A DNA stretch of 64,000 nt, taken from assembly GCF_001519055.1 (NCBI RefSeq), contig NZ_KQ954285.1:62001-126000 (forward strand), written 5' to 3'. The stretch comes from Novosphingobium sp. Fuku2-ISO-50 (GTDB lineage Bacteria > Pseudomonadota > Alphaproteobacteria > Sphingomonadales > Sphingomonadaceae). The stretch's first letter is position 1. The number at the start of each line of letters is the position of its first letter. Of this stretch, positions 36,571 to 45,140 are shown one piece after another. Both the position numbers and the translations under genes were made by a program. The notes beneath the pieces are model-generated. The model made no database searches. It had not been told where the DNA came from and was given only the letters and a program-made list of their open reading frames with translations.

Positions 36571-37656
36571 TCAAGCCACTTCACGCACCTCGCCTTTGCC
36601 GCGCAAGGTGACATGGCTGCCGTTGACGCGTTGCTGAATCTCGCGCGCCTTGTCACGCGGATTATAGAATTGCCGATACCAGATGCGCCCCTTGTGAAAC
36701 GGGCCATCATCGGGAATCTGCAGCACGGTGATCGCCGCTTCCTTGTACTGCCACAGTTCGAAATCCTGGGCAAAGGCAGCCAGCCCCGCTTCGTGATAGG
36801 CCCGCGCGATCGCCTGTTCCTCGCGCGTTGGCTGATGGTTGTCGGCGGTCTGCGACATGACCGCAAACCACACGCGCACCTCGCCATCCCTGACCGGTGT
36901 GTTGCAGATCATCATCACCGAAGGGTGCTTGCCGGACATCCGGGACAAGAGGATGCCCGGGCCGGTGTACCACGTATCGGTTTCGAGCAAGGCGGCGGTA
37001 TCGACCAGTGTGCGATGCCCGGCACCGAACCGCTGGCGCATGATATGGTCTTCATAAGTGTTTTCGAAATAGACATTGCCCAGGCTGCCGTGAACCGGCA
37101 CGAAGTGGGCAACGTCTGCCATGTTGTCGAGGATCTCCTGCGGATGGATCGGCAGCGTGCCGAGATGATCGGGCTTCCACCTGACCCACCCGACATTTTC
37201 CCTGTCCCATTCGGCAAAGGCAGGCAGATCGAAATCGGGCTCGCCGCCTTCCATATCGTGCCACATCCAGATGCAACCGGCCTTTTCGACCACTGTGTAA
37301 GACGTGACGCAGGCCGCCTTGGGAATGCCGTGGTTGGAATAGGGAATGTCATCGCATGCGCCTTGCGCATTATAGCGCCAGCCGTGCGCCGGGCAGCGCA
37401 GCGAATCGCCTTCGACCTGGTTCCCGTCCTTGACCACATAGGAGGTGGTGTTGCGCGCCATGTGTACCCGCATATGCGGGCAGAACGCATCGAGCAGGAT
37501 TGGCCGACCGCTCCCCTTGCCGCGGTAAAGCGCCATTTCCTTGCCGAAAAAGTGCACCGGCTGCGGCGCAGTGGTCACGTCATCGGCTATCGCGATCATG
37601 AACCAGCCGCGTGGATAAGCCAGCGGCCCAAGGCCATATTCTGCGGTCGTTGCCAT
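36571..37656 (-). CDS. Rieske non-heme iron oxygenase, KshA-like
   Basis: Predicted 361 residues. Rieske ligands: C59-x-H61 (CPHMRVHM) and C88-x2-H91 (CPAHGW). Iron site: N178-x2-D181-x2-H184-x4-H189 (DNMADVAHFVPVH). It is clearly paralogous to the oxygenase at 17651 (same opening EYGLG..PRGWFMI and same end WYRQFYNPR). Placed directly after HsaA- and HsaC-like genes, it most likely does the 9alpha-hydroxylation that opens ring B of a 1,4-dien-3-one steroid. No reductase is encoded nearby. Confidence 0.9.
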   Translation of the reverse strand: MATTAEYGLGPLAYPRGWFMIAIADDVTTAPQPVHFFGKEMALYRGKGSGRPILLDAFCPHMRVHMARNTTSYVVKDGNQVEGDSLRCPAHGWRYNAQGACDDIPYSNHGIPKAACVTSYTVVEKAGCIWMWHDMEGGEPDFDLPAFAEWDRENVGWVRWKPDHLGTLPIHPQEILDNMADVAHFVPVHGSLGNVYFENTYEDHIMRQRFGAGHRTLVDTAALLETDTWYTGPGILLSRMSGKHPSVMMICNTPVRDGEVRVWFAVMSQTADNHQPTREEQAIARAYHEAGLAAFAQDFELWQYKEAAITVLQIPDDGPFHKGRIWYRQFYNPRDKAREIQQRVNGSHVTLRGKGEVREVA

Positions 37657-37677
37657 GTCGTTATCTCCTCCGCCCGA

Positions 37678-38871
37678 TCAGATGAAGCTGTCGGCGTTGG
37701 GCGCGCCCAGCATGACCGCCCCGAAATTTCGGCCCACGGTATTGGGATTGTTGGCGACATGCGTGCGCCCGGCATGGATGTCGCAGAACGTGCGTGCGAT
37801 CGGACTGCCCCGATAGAGCCCGTCGGCGCCGGCAAGGTAGAACATCCGGCTGATCAGTTCGCAGCAACGACCCGAAATCTGCGCCGATTGATAGCGAAAG
37901 CGCAAACGCGTTTCGAGATCCGCCGATTCCCCCTTGCGCGCAAAGGCATTGAGCACGCCGAAATTGCGGAACAGGACAGTCTTCATCTCGTCGATCGCGG
38001 CGCGGGTTTCCGCGATCACGCCCTGCACGTCGGGATCGCCCGCAATGCTTGCCAGCGTGTTGTTGCTTTTCCGCTTTGCCCCGGTCGCTTCAAACACGTC
38101 GAGCGCGCCCTGCAGCGCCCCGATCGATGAGGACGACACCGCGCGAACAAACACCTGACCGAACGGCAGCTTGTAGAGCGGGCCGGGATTGTGCTTCGCG
38201 CCAGGGTTGGTCTGGGCAAAACCGTCTTTCGATCGGTGCGTGCGGTGCGCCGGGACAAAGGCATCGTCGACTGTCACGTCATGGCTGCCGGTGCCGCCCA
38301 GCCCGATCGTGTTCCAGATCGGCAGGACGGTAAAATCCTTGCGCGGGACCAGAAACGTCCAGAAATCAGGCACGCCGGTTTCGGGATCCTTCACCAGCCC
38401 GCCCAGAAATGCCCATTCGCAATGATCGACCCCGCTGGAAAAGCCCCAGCGGCCCGAAACGCGGTAGCCGCCATCGACCGGAGTCACTTCGGCACGCGGC
38501 ATGTAGGACGAAGAGATCAGCGTGGTCGGATCATCGCCCCAGACATCGTCCTGCGCCTGGGGGTGGAACAGCGCGAGCTGCCAGTTGTGCACGGCGACGA
38601 CGCCCAACACCCAGGCCGAAGACATGCAGCCTTCGGCCACTTTCATCTGCACCGCATAGAACACGTCCGGGTCCAGCTCATACCCGCCATAGCGCAGCGG
38701 CTGAAGGATCTTGAAAAACCCGGCATCCTGGAAATCGCGGATCGTTTCCGCAGGAACCCGGTTCCCGGCCTCGCACTGCGCAGCGCGTTCGCGCAAGACC
38801 GGCACCAGCGCCTGGGCCCGCGCGACCAGCTCGTCCGCAGTCGGCACCTTGATTGCCTCGATTACCGTCAT
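37678..38871 (-). CDS. HsaA-like flavin-dependent aromatic monooxygenase
   Basis: Predicted 397 residues, acyl-CoA-dehydrogenase fold. It shares with HsaA (3-HSA hydroxylase oxygenase) the distinctive stretch VHNWQLALFHPQAQDDVWG, then ISSSYMP, WGFSSGVDH, GLGGTGSHDVTV and the C-terminal DIHAGRTHVANNP. HsaA hydroxylates the secosteroid phenol to a catechol with reduced flavin from HsaB. No HsaB-like reductase is in the window. It lies 16 bases before the Rieske gene on the minus strand and after the HsaC-like gene, which would act on its product. Confidence 0.88.
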   Translation of the reverse strand: MTVIEAIKVPTADELVARAQALVPVLRERAAQCEAGNRVPAETIRDFQDAGFFKILQPLRYGGYELDPDVFYAVQMKVAEGCMSSAWVLGVVAVHNWQLALFHPQAQDDVWGDDPTTLISSSYMPRAEVTPVDGGYRVSGRWGFSSGVDHCEWAFLGGLVKDPETGVPDFWTFLVPRKDFTVLPIWNTIGLGGTGSHDVTVDDAFVPAHRTHRSKDGFAQTNPGAKHNPGPLYKLPFGQVFVRAVSSSSIGALQGALDVFEATGAKRKSNNTLASIAGDPDVQGVIAETRAAIDEMKTVLFRNFGVLNAFARKGESADLETRLRFRYQSAQISGRCCELISRMFYLAGADGLYRGSPIARTFCDIHAGRTHVANNPNTVGRNFGAVMLGAPNADSFI

Positions 38872-38886
38872 CGCATCTCTCCCGGA

Positions 38887-39807
38887 TCAGGCCGCGTCGG
38901 CCAGTTGTGCCTTTTCGTCGGCGCCAAAGCCGACGCTGAAATCGTGGCCCCACAGGCTCACTTCGGTAAATTCAAACTCGGTGTGCCGCGCCCAGTCGAC
39001 TTGCAGCCCGCCGAAACCGTACTCGAGCGCAAAGCCGCCCGGTGTCTGGATGTAGAAACTGGTCATGTGATCATTGGTATGCTTGCCCAGCGTCGCCATC
39101 AGCCGCGCGCCGGATTTCAGCATCCGGTCATGGGCACGGCCGACTTCGTCGAGCGTCGGCACTTCGACCATCATGTGGACGCAGCCTGCGGGCACTGCCC
39201 CTTCGAACAGGGCCAGACTGTGATGGCGGGCATTGCCGCAATGCATGAAATCGATGCGCATTTCCGGGCCACCGGGCCCCAGCGGGCGGTGAACCATGAA
39301 ATCCGACAGGCCAAAGCCCATGACATCGATCAGGAAATCGCGCGTTTGTGCAATATTGGGCGCGGGCAGCACGGCATGGCCATAGCCCAGATCACCGGTC
39401 ACAAACGCCGGCACCCCGGCGGGCGAGACAAACCGGTCGAACGCGGAAACATAGCCATAGGCCAGTTCGTGCCGATTGCCCGCAGGATCGGTGAACCAGG
39501 CCATGTCGATGACATGGCGCAGCGCGCGTTCATCCTGCGTCGAGGGCTGGACTGTCACGCCGTGACCGGCCAGTTCGTCGATCGCGGCGTCGAATGCGCG
39601 GCGGCTGCGCACTTCCCAGCCGCTGGCGGCATAGCAATCATCCCTGCCCTGCTCGACAAAGATGCGCCCGGCGCGATCATCCAGCCGCAACGCGATGCCG
39701 CCGGGCAGACGCGTGGCAGAAAAACCGGCGATATCCTCGCCCAGCCGCACCCAGCTTTCCAGGTCGGTGGCGGTAACGACGCTATAAGCCAGCGCGGCAA
39801 TGTCCAT
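38887..39807 (-). CDS. HsaC-like extradiol (meta-cleavage) dioxygenase
   Basis: Predicted 306 residues from ATG 39807 with GAGAGGAA upstream. Two VOC domains. Fe(II) ligands: H144 (GYGHAVL), H211 (VHMMVEV) and E262 (ALEYG); active-site H196 (ARHHSLAL) and Y252 (SFY). Segments ATLGKHTNDHMTSFYIQTPG and VSLWGHDFSVG match HsaC/BphC enzymes. The likely role is meta-cleavage of the catecholic ring of a 9,10-secosteroid. First gene of the minus operon. Confidence 0.9.
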   Translation of the reverse strand: MDIAALAYSVVTATDLESWVRLGEDIAGFSATRLPGGIALRLDDRAGRIFVEQGRDDCYAASGWEVRSRRAFDAAIDELAGHGVTVQPSTQDERALRHVIDMAWFTDPAGNRHELAYGYVSAFDRFVSPAGVPAFVTGDLGYGHAVLPAPNIAQTRDFLIDVMGFGLSDFMVHRPLGPGGPEMRIDFMHCGNARHHSLALFEGAVPAGCVHMMVEVPTLDEVGRAHDRMLKSGARLMATLGKHTNDHMTSFYIQTPGGFALEYGFGGLQVDWARHTEFEFTEVSLWGHDFSVGFGADEKAQLADAA

Positions 39808-40141
39808 GATCGCGTTCCTCTCCCGCAGGACGGGTTGTTGGGCACGATTATGCGGCCAAGGCGGAGCCGGGAAATTGACGCGAATCAAGTTTTATGGAGC
39901 AATGCGTAATTATTTATCTTTTTTGTTCCGCATATGGCTGATGATACGCCAACAATGCCTTTCAAGGCATTTTTCCGGAACGGATTTTCAACGCACCCTG
40001 TTGATCACGGGCGAATCGTGGGTTAGCTTGATCGGCAAGATGGCGGCCACACAAGGACTGCCACGAGGCATGACCGGGAGACTTTGCCATGGCCACCAGA
40101 CTGCCAGCCCCCCGGCACATCCTGTCCAGAGGAGCCCGGTA
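39808..40141. other. 334-base divergent promoter region with a mini-ORF
   Basis: AT-rich stretch (TGGAGCAATGCGTAATTATT) holding one shared motif copy at 39903-39910 (TGCGTAAT) and a related TGACGCGAA at 39876-39884. The right end contains the 17-codon mini-ORF described separately. No other gene is visible. It must promote both the HsaC operon and the COQ4/amidohydrolase pair. Confidence 0.5.
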
Positions 40142-40142
40142 A
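40089..40142 (+). other. 17-codon mini-ORF coupled to the COQ4-like gene
   Basis: MATRLPAPRHILSRGAR is preceded by GGGAGACT and ends in TAATG, whose ATG is the COQ4-like start. It has the layout of a leader peptide coupling translation of the following gene. Whether it is translated is unknown. Confidence 0.35.
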
Positions 40143-40996
40143 TGGTCGATGTTCCCTATCTCGCGCGCGGCTGGATGCCGGTGGAAACACCATCCAGCGT
40201 GCTGGTCAGTTCGTCGAAATACCTCAACAACCCGGCCTTGCGCGAATGGCTGGCGATGATCCTGTTGCGCCGCAACGGGCCGGACATGCCGCCCCAGGCG
40301 GAAATGCACGAATTCCTGCCGATCCTCGAATCGCTGCGCGACCACGACCGGATCGAGGCGATGTTTGACCAGGAACGGCGCGAAAACCCCGCGCTCGACG
40401 CCTGGTTCAAGGAAGGCTTTGTCTCGACTTATACAATCGAGGATTTTTCGAAATATGCGCCCGAATCTCTGGGCGGCATTCTTTACACCCAAATGACCCG
40501 CGGCGCTTACGAGCTGCAGATCGTGCCATGGAGCGAGCCGAAGACGCAGTTGCAATTCTACAACTTGCGGTCGGGGCAAACGCACGATTTCGAACATATC
40601 CTGACCGGCGGCGGGTTCAATTTCATGGGCGAACTGGTGCCCTACTGGTATCGGCTGACCAACGTGTTCAAGTTCATCCGCAATCCCGAACTGGCCGCAG
40701 AACTCAGCATGATCCAGATTTTCGGATCGCTGCGCTATACCGTGCGCACGATGCTGCATTACCCGCACGTCTGGCCGACGTGCGTCAACGCCATCCAGCG
40801 CGGGATGCGCGTGGGCCAGCAAAGCGATGCGCTGTTCCTGGCGCGGCTGGAAGATCACTTTCACTTGCCGCTGAACGAGGCCCGTGCGGCGCTGGGTGTG
40901 CGCGGCGCGGTCGATGTGGATACCGACGAAGCAGGCGCCTTCTGGGCCGAACGTGGCCCGCTGCCCGCCTCCCCGCTTGCGATGGAGCCTGCCTGA
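40142..40996 (+). CDS. COQ4-like protein (second copy)
   Basis: Predicted 284 residues from ATG 40142, with AGAGGAG upstream. The metal motif is intact: H148-D149-x2-H152-x11-E164. SSSKYLNNPALREWLAMILL and RRNGPDMPPQ parallel the copy at 23729. The two are clearly diverged in the C-terminal half, so this is not a recent duplication. The stop overlaps the amidohydrolase start (TGATG). A catabolic oxidative role on a ring intermediate is inferred from gene order. Confidence 0.88.
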   Translation: MVDVPYLARGWMPVETPSSVLVSSSKYLNNPALREWLAMILLRRNGPDMPPQAEMHEFLPILESLRDHDRIEAMFDQERRENPALDAWFKEGFVSTYTIEDFSKYAPESLGGILYTQMTRGAYELQIVPWSEPKTQLQFYNLRSGQTHDFEHILTGGGFNFMGELVPYWYRLTNVFKFIRNPELAAELSMIQIFGSLRYTVRTMLHYPHVWPTCVNAIQRGMRVGQQSDALFLARLEDHFHLPLNEARAALGVRGAVDVDTDEAGAFWAERGPLPASPLAMEPA

Positions 40997-42732
40997 TGCG
41001 CGCCGATCTCCTCATCACCGGGGGCATCGTTGTCGATGGCACCGGGGGCGCACCGTTCGTGGCCGATGTCGCGCTGACGGGGGACCGCGTGACCTGGGTC
41101 GGCCCGCGCTTTGCCGGAACCGCTGCCGAAACCATCGATGCCACAGACTGCATCGTCACCCCCGGCTTCGTCGATATACACACCCATTACGACGGGCAGG
41201 CGATCTGGGGCGAGGAAATGTCGCCCAGTTCCAGCCATGGCGTGACCACGGTGGTCATGGGCAATTGCGGGGTCGGCTTTGCCCCTTGCCGACTTGCTGA
41301 CCACGACGCGCTGATCCGCCTGATGGAAGGGGTCGAGGACATTCCCGGTGTGGTCATGGCGCAAGGACTGCCGTGGGACTGGGAAAGCTTTCCCGAATAT
41401 CTGAACGCGCTCGAAACCCGCCCGCGCGACATCGATGTCGCCTGCCTCCTGCCGCACAGCCCCTTGCGCGTATGGGTCATGGGCAAACGCGCGCTTGCGC
41501 GCGAAGCCGCGACGGCAGGCGACCTTGCCGAAATGCGCCGGATCGCGGGCGAGGCAATGGCCGCCGGTGCGATCGGCTTTGCCACGTCGCGGCTCAACAT
41601 CCATCGCACCAAGGCGGGCGAGCTGATCCCGACCTATGGCGCCGATCCGGAGGAATTGCAGGCGATCGCCGGCGCGCTCAAGGATGCGGGAAAAGGCGTG
41701 TTGCAGGCGGTGCTGGATGCGCCGTTTGCCGCCTGGGAAGACGAATTGCCCAAGCTGCTGGCGGTGGCCGAAAGCGCAGGACGCCCTGCGACATTCACGT
41801 TTGCGGTCAGCAACAGCGGCCCGCCAATCTGGGAGAGCGCGCTCAAGGTGGTCGATGCCGCCCGGGCGCGCGGCGTGGAAGTCTGGCCGCAGATCCTGCC
41901 GCGCCCGATCGGCATGATTTCAGGCTGGGCCTTGTCGACGCACGCGTTCTGCCTTTGCCCGACGTACCTGCCGATTGCGAACCTGCCGTTGGACGACCAA
42001 TTGGCACACCTTCGCGACCCGGCATTTCGCGCGGCACTGATCGCCGAAATGCCGCAGGCGGGGCATCCGCTGGCGATGCTGACGCGCAATTGGGACTGGA
42101 TGTTTCCGTTCGGCGATCCGCCCCGCTATGAACCCGCGCCCGAAACCAGCATTGCCGCACTGGCCCGCGCGCAAGGCCGATCACCCGAAGAGGTGGCCTA
42201 TGACACGATGATGGAACGCGACGGGCAGGGCATGATCCTCAACACGCTCGGCAATTTCCACGATGGGCGACTGGACGAATTGCTGCCGCTGCTGCGCCGC
42301 CCCGACACGGTCATGGGACTGGGCGATGGCGGGGCGCATTATGCCGCGATCTGCGACGCCAGCTATCCCACGTTCCTGCTGACCTATTGGGTGCGCGATC
42401 GCGACGGCGATCGCCTGTCACTGGCCGAGGCGATCCATGCGCTGTCGGCCAAGCCCGCCAAAGTCATGGGGCTGGACGACCGGGGCATTCTTGCCCCCGG
42501 CTTCAAGGCCGATGTCAATGTGATCGACCTCGCCGCGCTGTCGCTCCATGCGCCGGTGGTGCGGTTCGATCTGCCGGGCAAAGGCCGGCGGCTGGACCAG
42601 GCGGCCACCGGCTATGTTGCGACATTGGTCAATGGCCGGGTGATCCGCCGCCACGATGCCTCGACCGGTGCGCGTCCGGGGCGCGTGGTGCGCGGATCGC
42701 AATCGGCGCCCGCAGAGCCGCTCCCGGCCTGA
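40996..42732 (+). CDS. Amidohydrolase, N-acyl-D-amino-acid deacylase family (second copy)
   Basis: Predicted 578 residues. Metal ligands: H62-T-H64-Y-D66, GNCGVGF and LGDGGAH. The layout parallels the amidohydrolase at 21981 (VVDGTG start, HTHYDG, GNCG), but the middle third differs. Translationally coupled to the COQ4-like gene. It abuts the convergent SnoaL gene with no spacer, leaving no room for a terminator. Confidence 0.9.
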   Translation: MRADLLITGGIVVDGTGGAPFVADVALTGDRVTWVGPRFAGTAAETIDATDCIVTPGFVDIHTHYDGQAIWGEEMSPSSSHGVTTVVMGNCGVGFAPCRLADHDALIRLMEGVEDIPGVVMAQGLPWDWESFPEYLNALETRPRDIDVACLLPHSPLRVWVMGKRALAREAATAGDLAEMRRIAGEAMAAGAIGFATSRLNIHRTKAGELIPTYGADPEELQAIAGALKDAGKGVLQAVLDAPFAAWEDELPKLLAVAESAGRPATFTFAVSNSGPPIWESALKVVDAARARGVEVWPQILPRPIGMISGWALSTHAFCLCPTYLPIANLPLDDQLAHLRDPAFRAALIAEMPQAGHPLAMLTRNWDWMFPFGDPPRYEPAPETSIAALARAQGRSPEEVAYDTMMERDGQGMILNTLGNFHDGRLDELLPLLRRPDTVMGLGDGGAHYAAICDASYPTFLLTYWVRDRDGDRLSLAEAIHALSAKPAKVMGLDDRGILAPGFKADVNVIDLAALSLHAPVVRFDLPGKGRRLDQAATGYVATLVNGRVIRRHDASTGARPGRVVRGSQSAPAEPLPA

Positions 42733-43239
42733 TCAGGCGGCGGGCGGTTCGGCCAGCGCCAGCACGGTCACGCTGCCGTCTTCGCCGATCTGTTCGGTCA
42801 CCATCGACGTGACCCGGCTGACGCTTTGCGCGATCCACCAGCGTCCGGCGTGGCGGCGATAGACATCCTCGTATTCCACCGCGAGCCGCACGATCTGACG
42901 TGGCCCGGTCAGAATGGTGCGGAAATTGAGCGACCACAGCCCGTGCGCCTCATCGGGGCCGACCAGATCGATTTCCCAGTTGGTGGCGTGGTGCAAGTCA
43001 TAGACTCCGCCCTGGCAGGCCATCTGTTCAAAGATCGCGACAAACGCGTCGCGGTCGGAAAATTCGGGGAAGTTCTGATAGGCGATGCGCACGCCGGTCG
43101 GCAGGAAGCAGTCGCGCACCTGATCCACCTGTTTCAGGTCACAGGCCCGAAGATAATGCGATTTCAGGCGACGGATCGCCTCCTTGTCCTCCAACGCGGC
43201 AAGGCGTGCGGCAAGATCCTCGATCGTGACAGGCATCAT
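42733..43239 (-). CDS. SnoaL-like (NTF2-fold) protein
   Basis: Predicted 168 residues, start ATG 43239 or 43236 behind GGGAGA. Motifs: ALEDKEAIRRLKSHYLRACD, then FREY-type strands (EYEDVYRRHAGRWWIAQS). The SnoaL_4 pattern is clear. A perfect TTACGCAAAT lies 43 bases upstream, indicating that it belongs to the shared regulon. Confidence 0.85.
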   Translation of the reverse strand: MMPVTIEDLAARLAALEDKEAIRRLKSHYLRACDLKQVDQVRDCFLPTGVRIAYQNFPEFSDRDAFVAIFEQMACQGGVYDLHHATNWEIDLVGPDEAHGLWSLNFRTILTGPRQIVRLAVEYEDVYRRHAGRWWIAQSVSRVTSMVTEQIGEDGSVTVLALAEPPAA

Positions 43240-43281
43240 TCTCTCCCATTGGCATGATTCGCGGCATTGTCCGGCAAAATG

Positions 43282-43291
43282 TTACGCAAAT
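43282..43291. promoter_or_regulatory. Perfect TTACGCAAAT element
   Basis: The best copy of the motif that recurs in the window. It lies 43 bases upstream of the SnoaL gene and about 55 bases beyond the 3' end of the TetR gene, in an AT-rich gap. Confidence 0.5.
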
Positions 43292-43344
43292 ACCGAAATC
43301 ATGGCGACATGTATCCACAGTTGCGCACAAAATCGCAAATCACG

Positions 43345-43974
43345 CTAGGCCTTCAGGGCCCCGTCGAGAAACAGCGCGACACAGCGCGCCGCGTGCCGTG
43401 CCAGATCGTCGCGACCGGGCAAAGGCAGGCCGACCATCATGGTGTTGTGCATCGGGGACAGCGCCATGGCCAGAAACAGCATGGTCCGCTCCACACTGCC
43501 CGCCGCTTCGAGCCCATGCCCGCGCAGCCAGCGTGCCAGCGGTTCGACCATGTAATCGAGATGCCCGCGCTGCACGGCTTCAACCAGTTCGGGAAATTCG
43601 GCGGATTCGCGCATGCTCAGCATGCCCATGCCAAAGCTGTCCTCGCGCGTCAGTTCACCGTGCAGCGCCATGACATAGCGTTCGAGCGCGCCGCGCACGT
43701 CGCCGCCCCCGTCACTCGCAGGCGTCAGCCCGGGAAAGCGTTCCGCCCCCGCTACGACGCAGGCCCGGAACAGCGCCGCCTTGTCACGATGCCAGGCGTA
43801 AAGCGTGCGCTTGGTGATCCCGGCGGCGGCCGCGACTTCGTCCATCGTGGTCAGGCGATAACCGCGCGCGACAAAGATTGTGCGCGCAACCCCGATCAGA
43901 TGCGCCATGCGCAGCCGGGTCTGATCCGCCGAAGGTCGCCCGCGCCGGGCCGTAGGCGTTTTTTCCTGTGGCAC
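43345..43974 (-). CDS. TetR-family transcriptional regulator
   Basis: Predicted 209 residues from a GTG at 43974 with GGAGAG upstream. The upstream extension to 44097 overlaps the operator and promoter and is rejected. The helix-turn-helix is TTMDEVAAAAGITKRTLYAW. The C-terminal domain has a leucine- and histidine-rich ligand pocket. It is divergent to the ADH operon and very likely represses it through the palindrome between them. Confidence 0.9.
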   Translation of the reverse strand: MPQEKTPTARRGRPSADQTRLRMAHLIGVARTIFVARGYRLTTMDEVAAAAGITKRTLYAWHRDKAALFRACVVAGAERFPGLTPASDGGGDVRGALERYVMALHGELTREDSFGMGMLSMRESAEFPELVEAVQRGHLDYMVEPLARWLRGHGLEAAGSVERTMLFLAMALSPMHNTMMVGLPLPGRDDLARHAARCVALFLDGALKA

Positions 43975-44021
43975 GCGCTCTCCATGGCTTGCGCCGCTGC
44001 ATGAAGCAATCCCGCTTGCTA

Positions 44022-44041
44022 AATATACTTTCAAGTATATT
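44022..44041. promoter_or_regulatory. Perfect 20-bp palindrome, probable TetR operator
   Basis: AATATACTT-TC-AAGTATATT: two 9-base arms around a 2-base centre, without mismatch. It lies 47 bases before the TetR start and 49 before the ADH start, an ideal place to repress both. AT-richness overlaps the likely -10 region of one promoter. Confidence 0.8.
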
Positions 44042-44090
44042 ATAAGGCCCGACAAGGCGCAATCCACGTGCCGCCCCCTGGGAGAGGACA

Positions 44091-45140
44091 ATGGCAATGC
44101 AGCCTGCGACCATGATGGCCGCGCATGTGCATGGGCCGGGCGATGTGCGGCTCGACCCCATCGCGGTGCCCTTGCCTGGCCCCGGCGAAGTGCTGGTACG
44201 CGTGGCCGCCTGCGGCATCTGCGGCAGCGATCTGGGGTACATTGCCAAGGGCAGCCTCGATGGCGTTCACCCCTTGCTTCACCCCCTGCCGATCGGTCAC
44301 GAATTCGCCGGAACCGTGGTTGCGGTGGGATCGGGCGTCGACGGCGTGGCGACGGGATCGCGCGTCGCGGTCAATCCCGACCGGGCCTATATCGGCGGCG
44401 GCGGGCCGGATGGCGCCATGGCGCCCTATATCCGGGTCGGCGCGGCGAAAATGGGCGACACGCTGTTTCCCCTGCCCGATCATGTCTCCTTTGCCGACGC
44501 GGCGCTGGCGGAACCCCTGTCGGTCGCGCTGCACGGTTTGCGCATGGTCTGCGCCACTGCGGCTGATTCTGTCGCGATCCTGGGCGCGGGGCCGATCGGG
44601 CTGTGCACGGTCGCGCTGCTGCACCACATGGGCGCACGCCGGATCGCGATTTTCGACCGGGTGGACAGTCGGCTCGAACGTGCCCGCGCGCTGGGCGCGA
44701 GCCTGGCCGTCAATGTCACGACCGAACCGCTGTCGGCGGCGCTTGGCCGATGGCACGGGGCCGGTAATCGCTTTGGCGCGCCATTTGTCGGCACTGATGT
44801 GTTTGTCGATGCGGCAGGATCAGGCCCCGCGCTGGCCGAGGCGATCGGCCATGCCAAAAAAGGCGCGCGCTTGGCCGTCATCGCGCTGCACAAGGCGCCG
44901 CTGCCGATCGACCTGTTCCGCCTGATGGCCAACGAGATTACGCTGGCCGGGGCCATCGCCGACGATCGCCCACGCGAATTTGCCGAGGCCTTGGCGATGA
45001 TCGCCGAAAATGGCGCCGCGCTCGCCCCGCTGATCAGCCACAGCTATCCGTTTGATTGCTTTGCCGAGGCGCTTGCCATGGCCGCCGATGCGGACAAGGC
45101 GGCGAAAGTCATGCTGACCTTTCCCGAAGGTGCGGCATGA
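44091..45140 (+). CDS. Zinc-type alcohol dehydrogenase lacking the structural zinc loop
   Basis: Predicted 349 residues with GGAGAGGA upstream. Catalytic-site residues: C41/C44 (CGICGSD) and H70-E71 (GHEF). The four-cysteine structural zinc lobe is absent, replaced by NPDRAYIGGGGPDG. The Rossmann motif is GAGPIGLCTVALL. Such MDR proteins (threonine/sorbitol dehydrogenase-like) act on secondary alcohols. First gene of a six-gene operon; the stop overlaps the next start (ATGA). Confidence 0.9.
   Translation: MAMQPATMMAAHVHGPGDVRLDPIAVPLPGPGEVLVRVAACGICGSDLGYIAKGSLDGVHPLLHPLPIGHEFAGTVVAVGSGVDGVATGSRVAVNPDRAYIGGGGPDGAMAPYIRVGAAKMGDTLFPLPDHVSFADAALAEPLSVALHGLRMVCATAADSVAILGAGPIGLCTVALLHHMGARRIAIFDRVDSRLERARALGASLAVNVTTEPLSAALGRWHGAGNRFGAPFVGTDVFVDAAGSGPALAEAIGHAKKGARLAVIALHKAPLPIDLFRLMANEITLAGAIADDRPREFAEALAMIAENGAALAPLISHSYPFDCFAEALAMAADADKAAKVMLTFPEGAA

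Noticed and set aside
35709..39807. Estrogen degradation cluster (edc/oec type)
   Set aside because: The P450 and extradiol enzyme fit superficially, but the indolepyruvate oxidoreductase-type gene of that pathway is absent and the HsaA/KshA pair fits the 9,10-seco route better.
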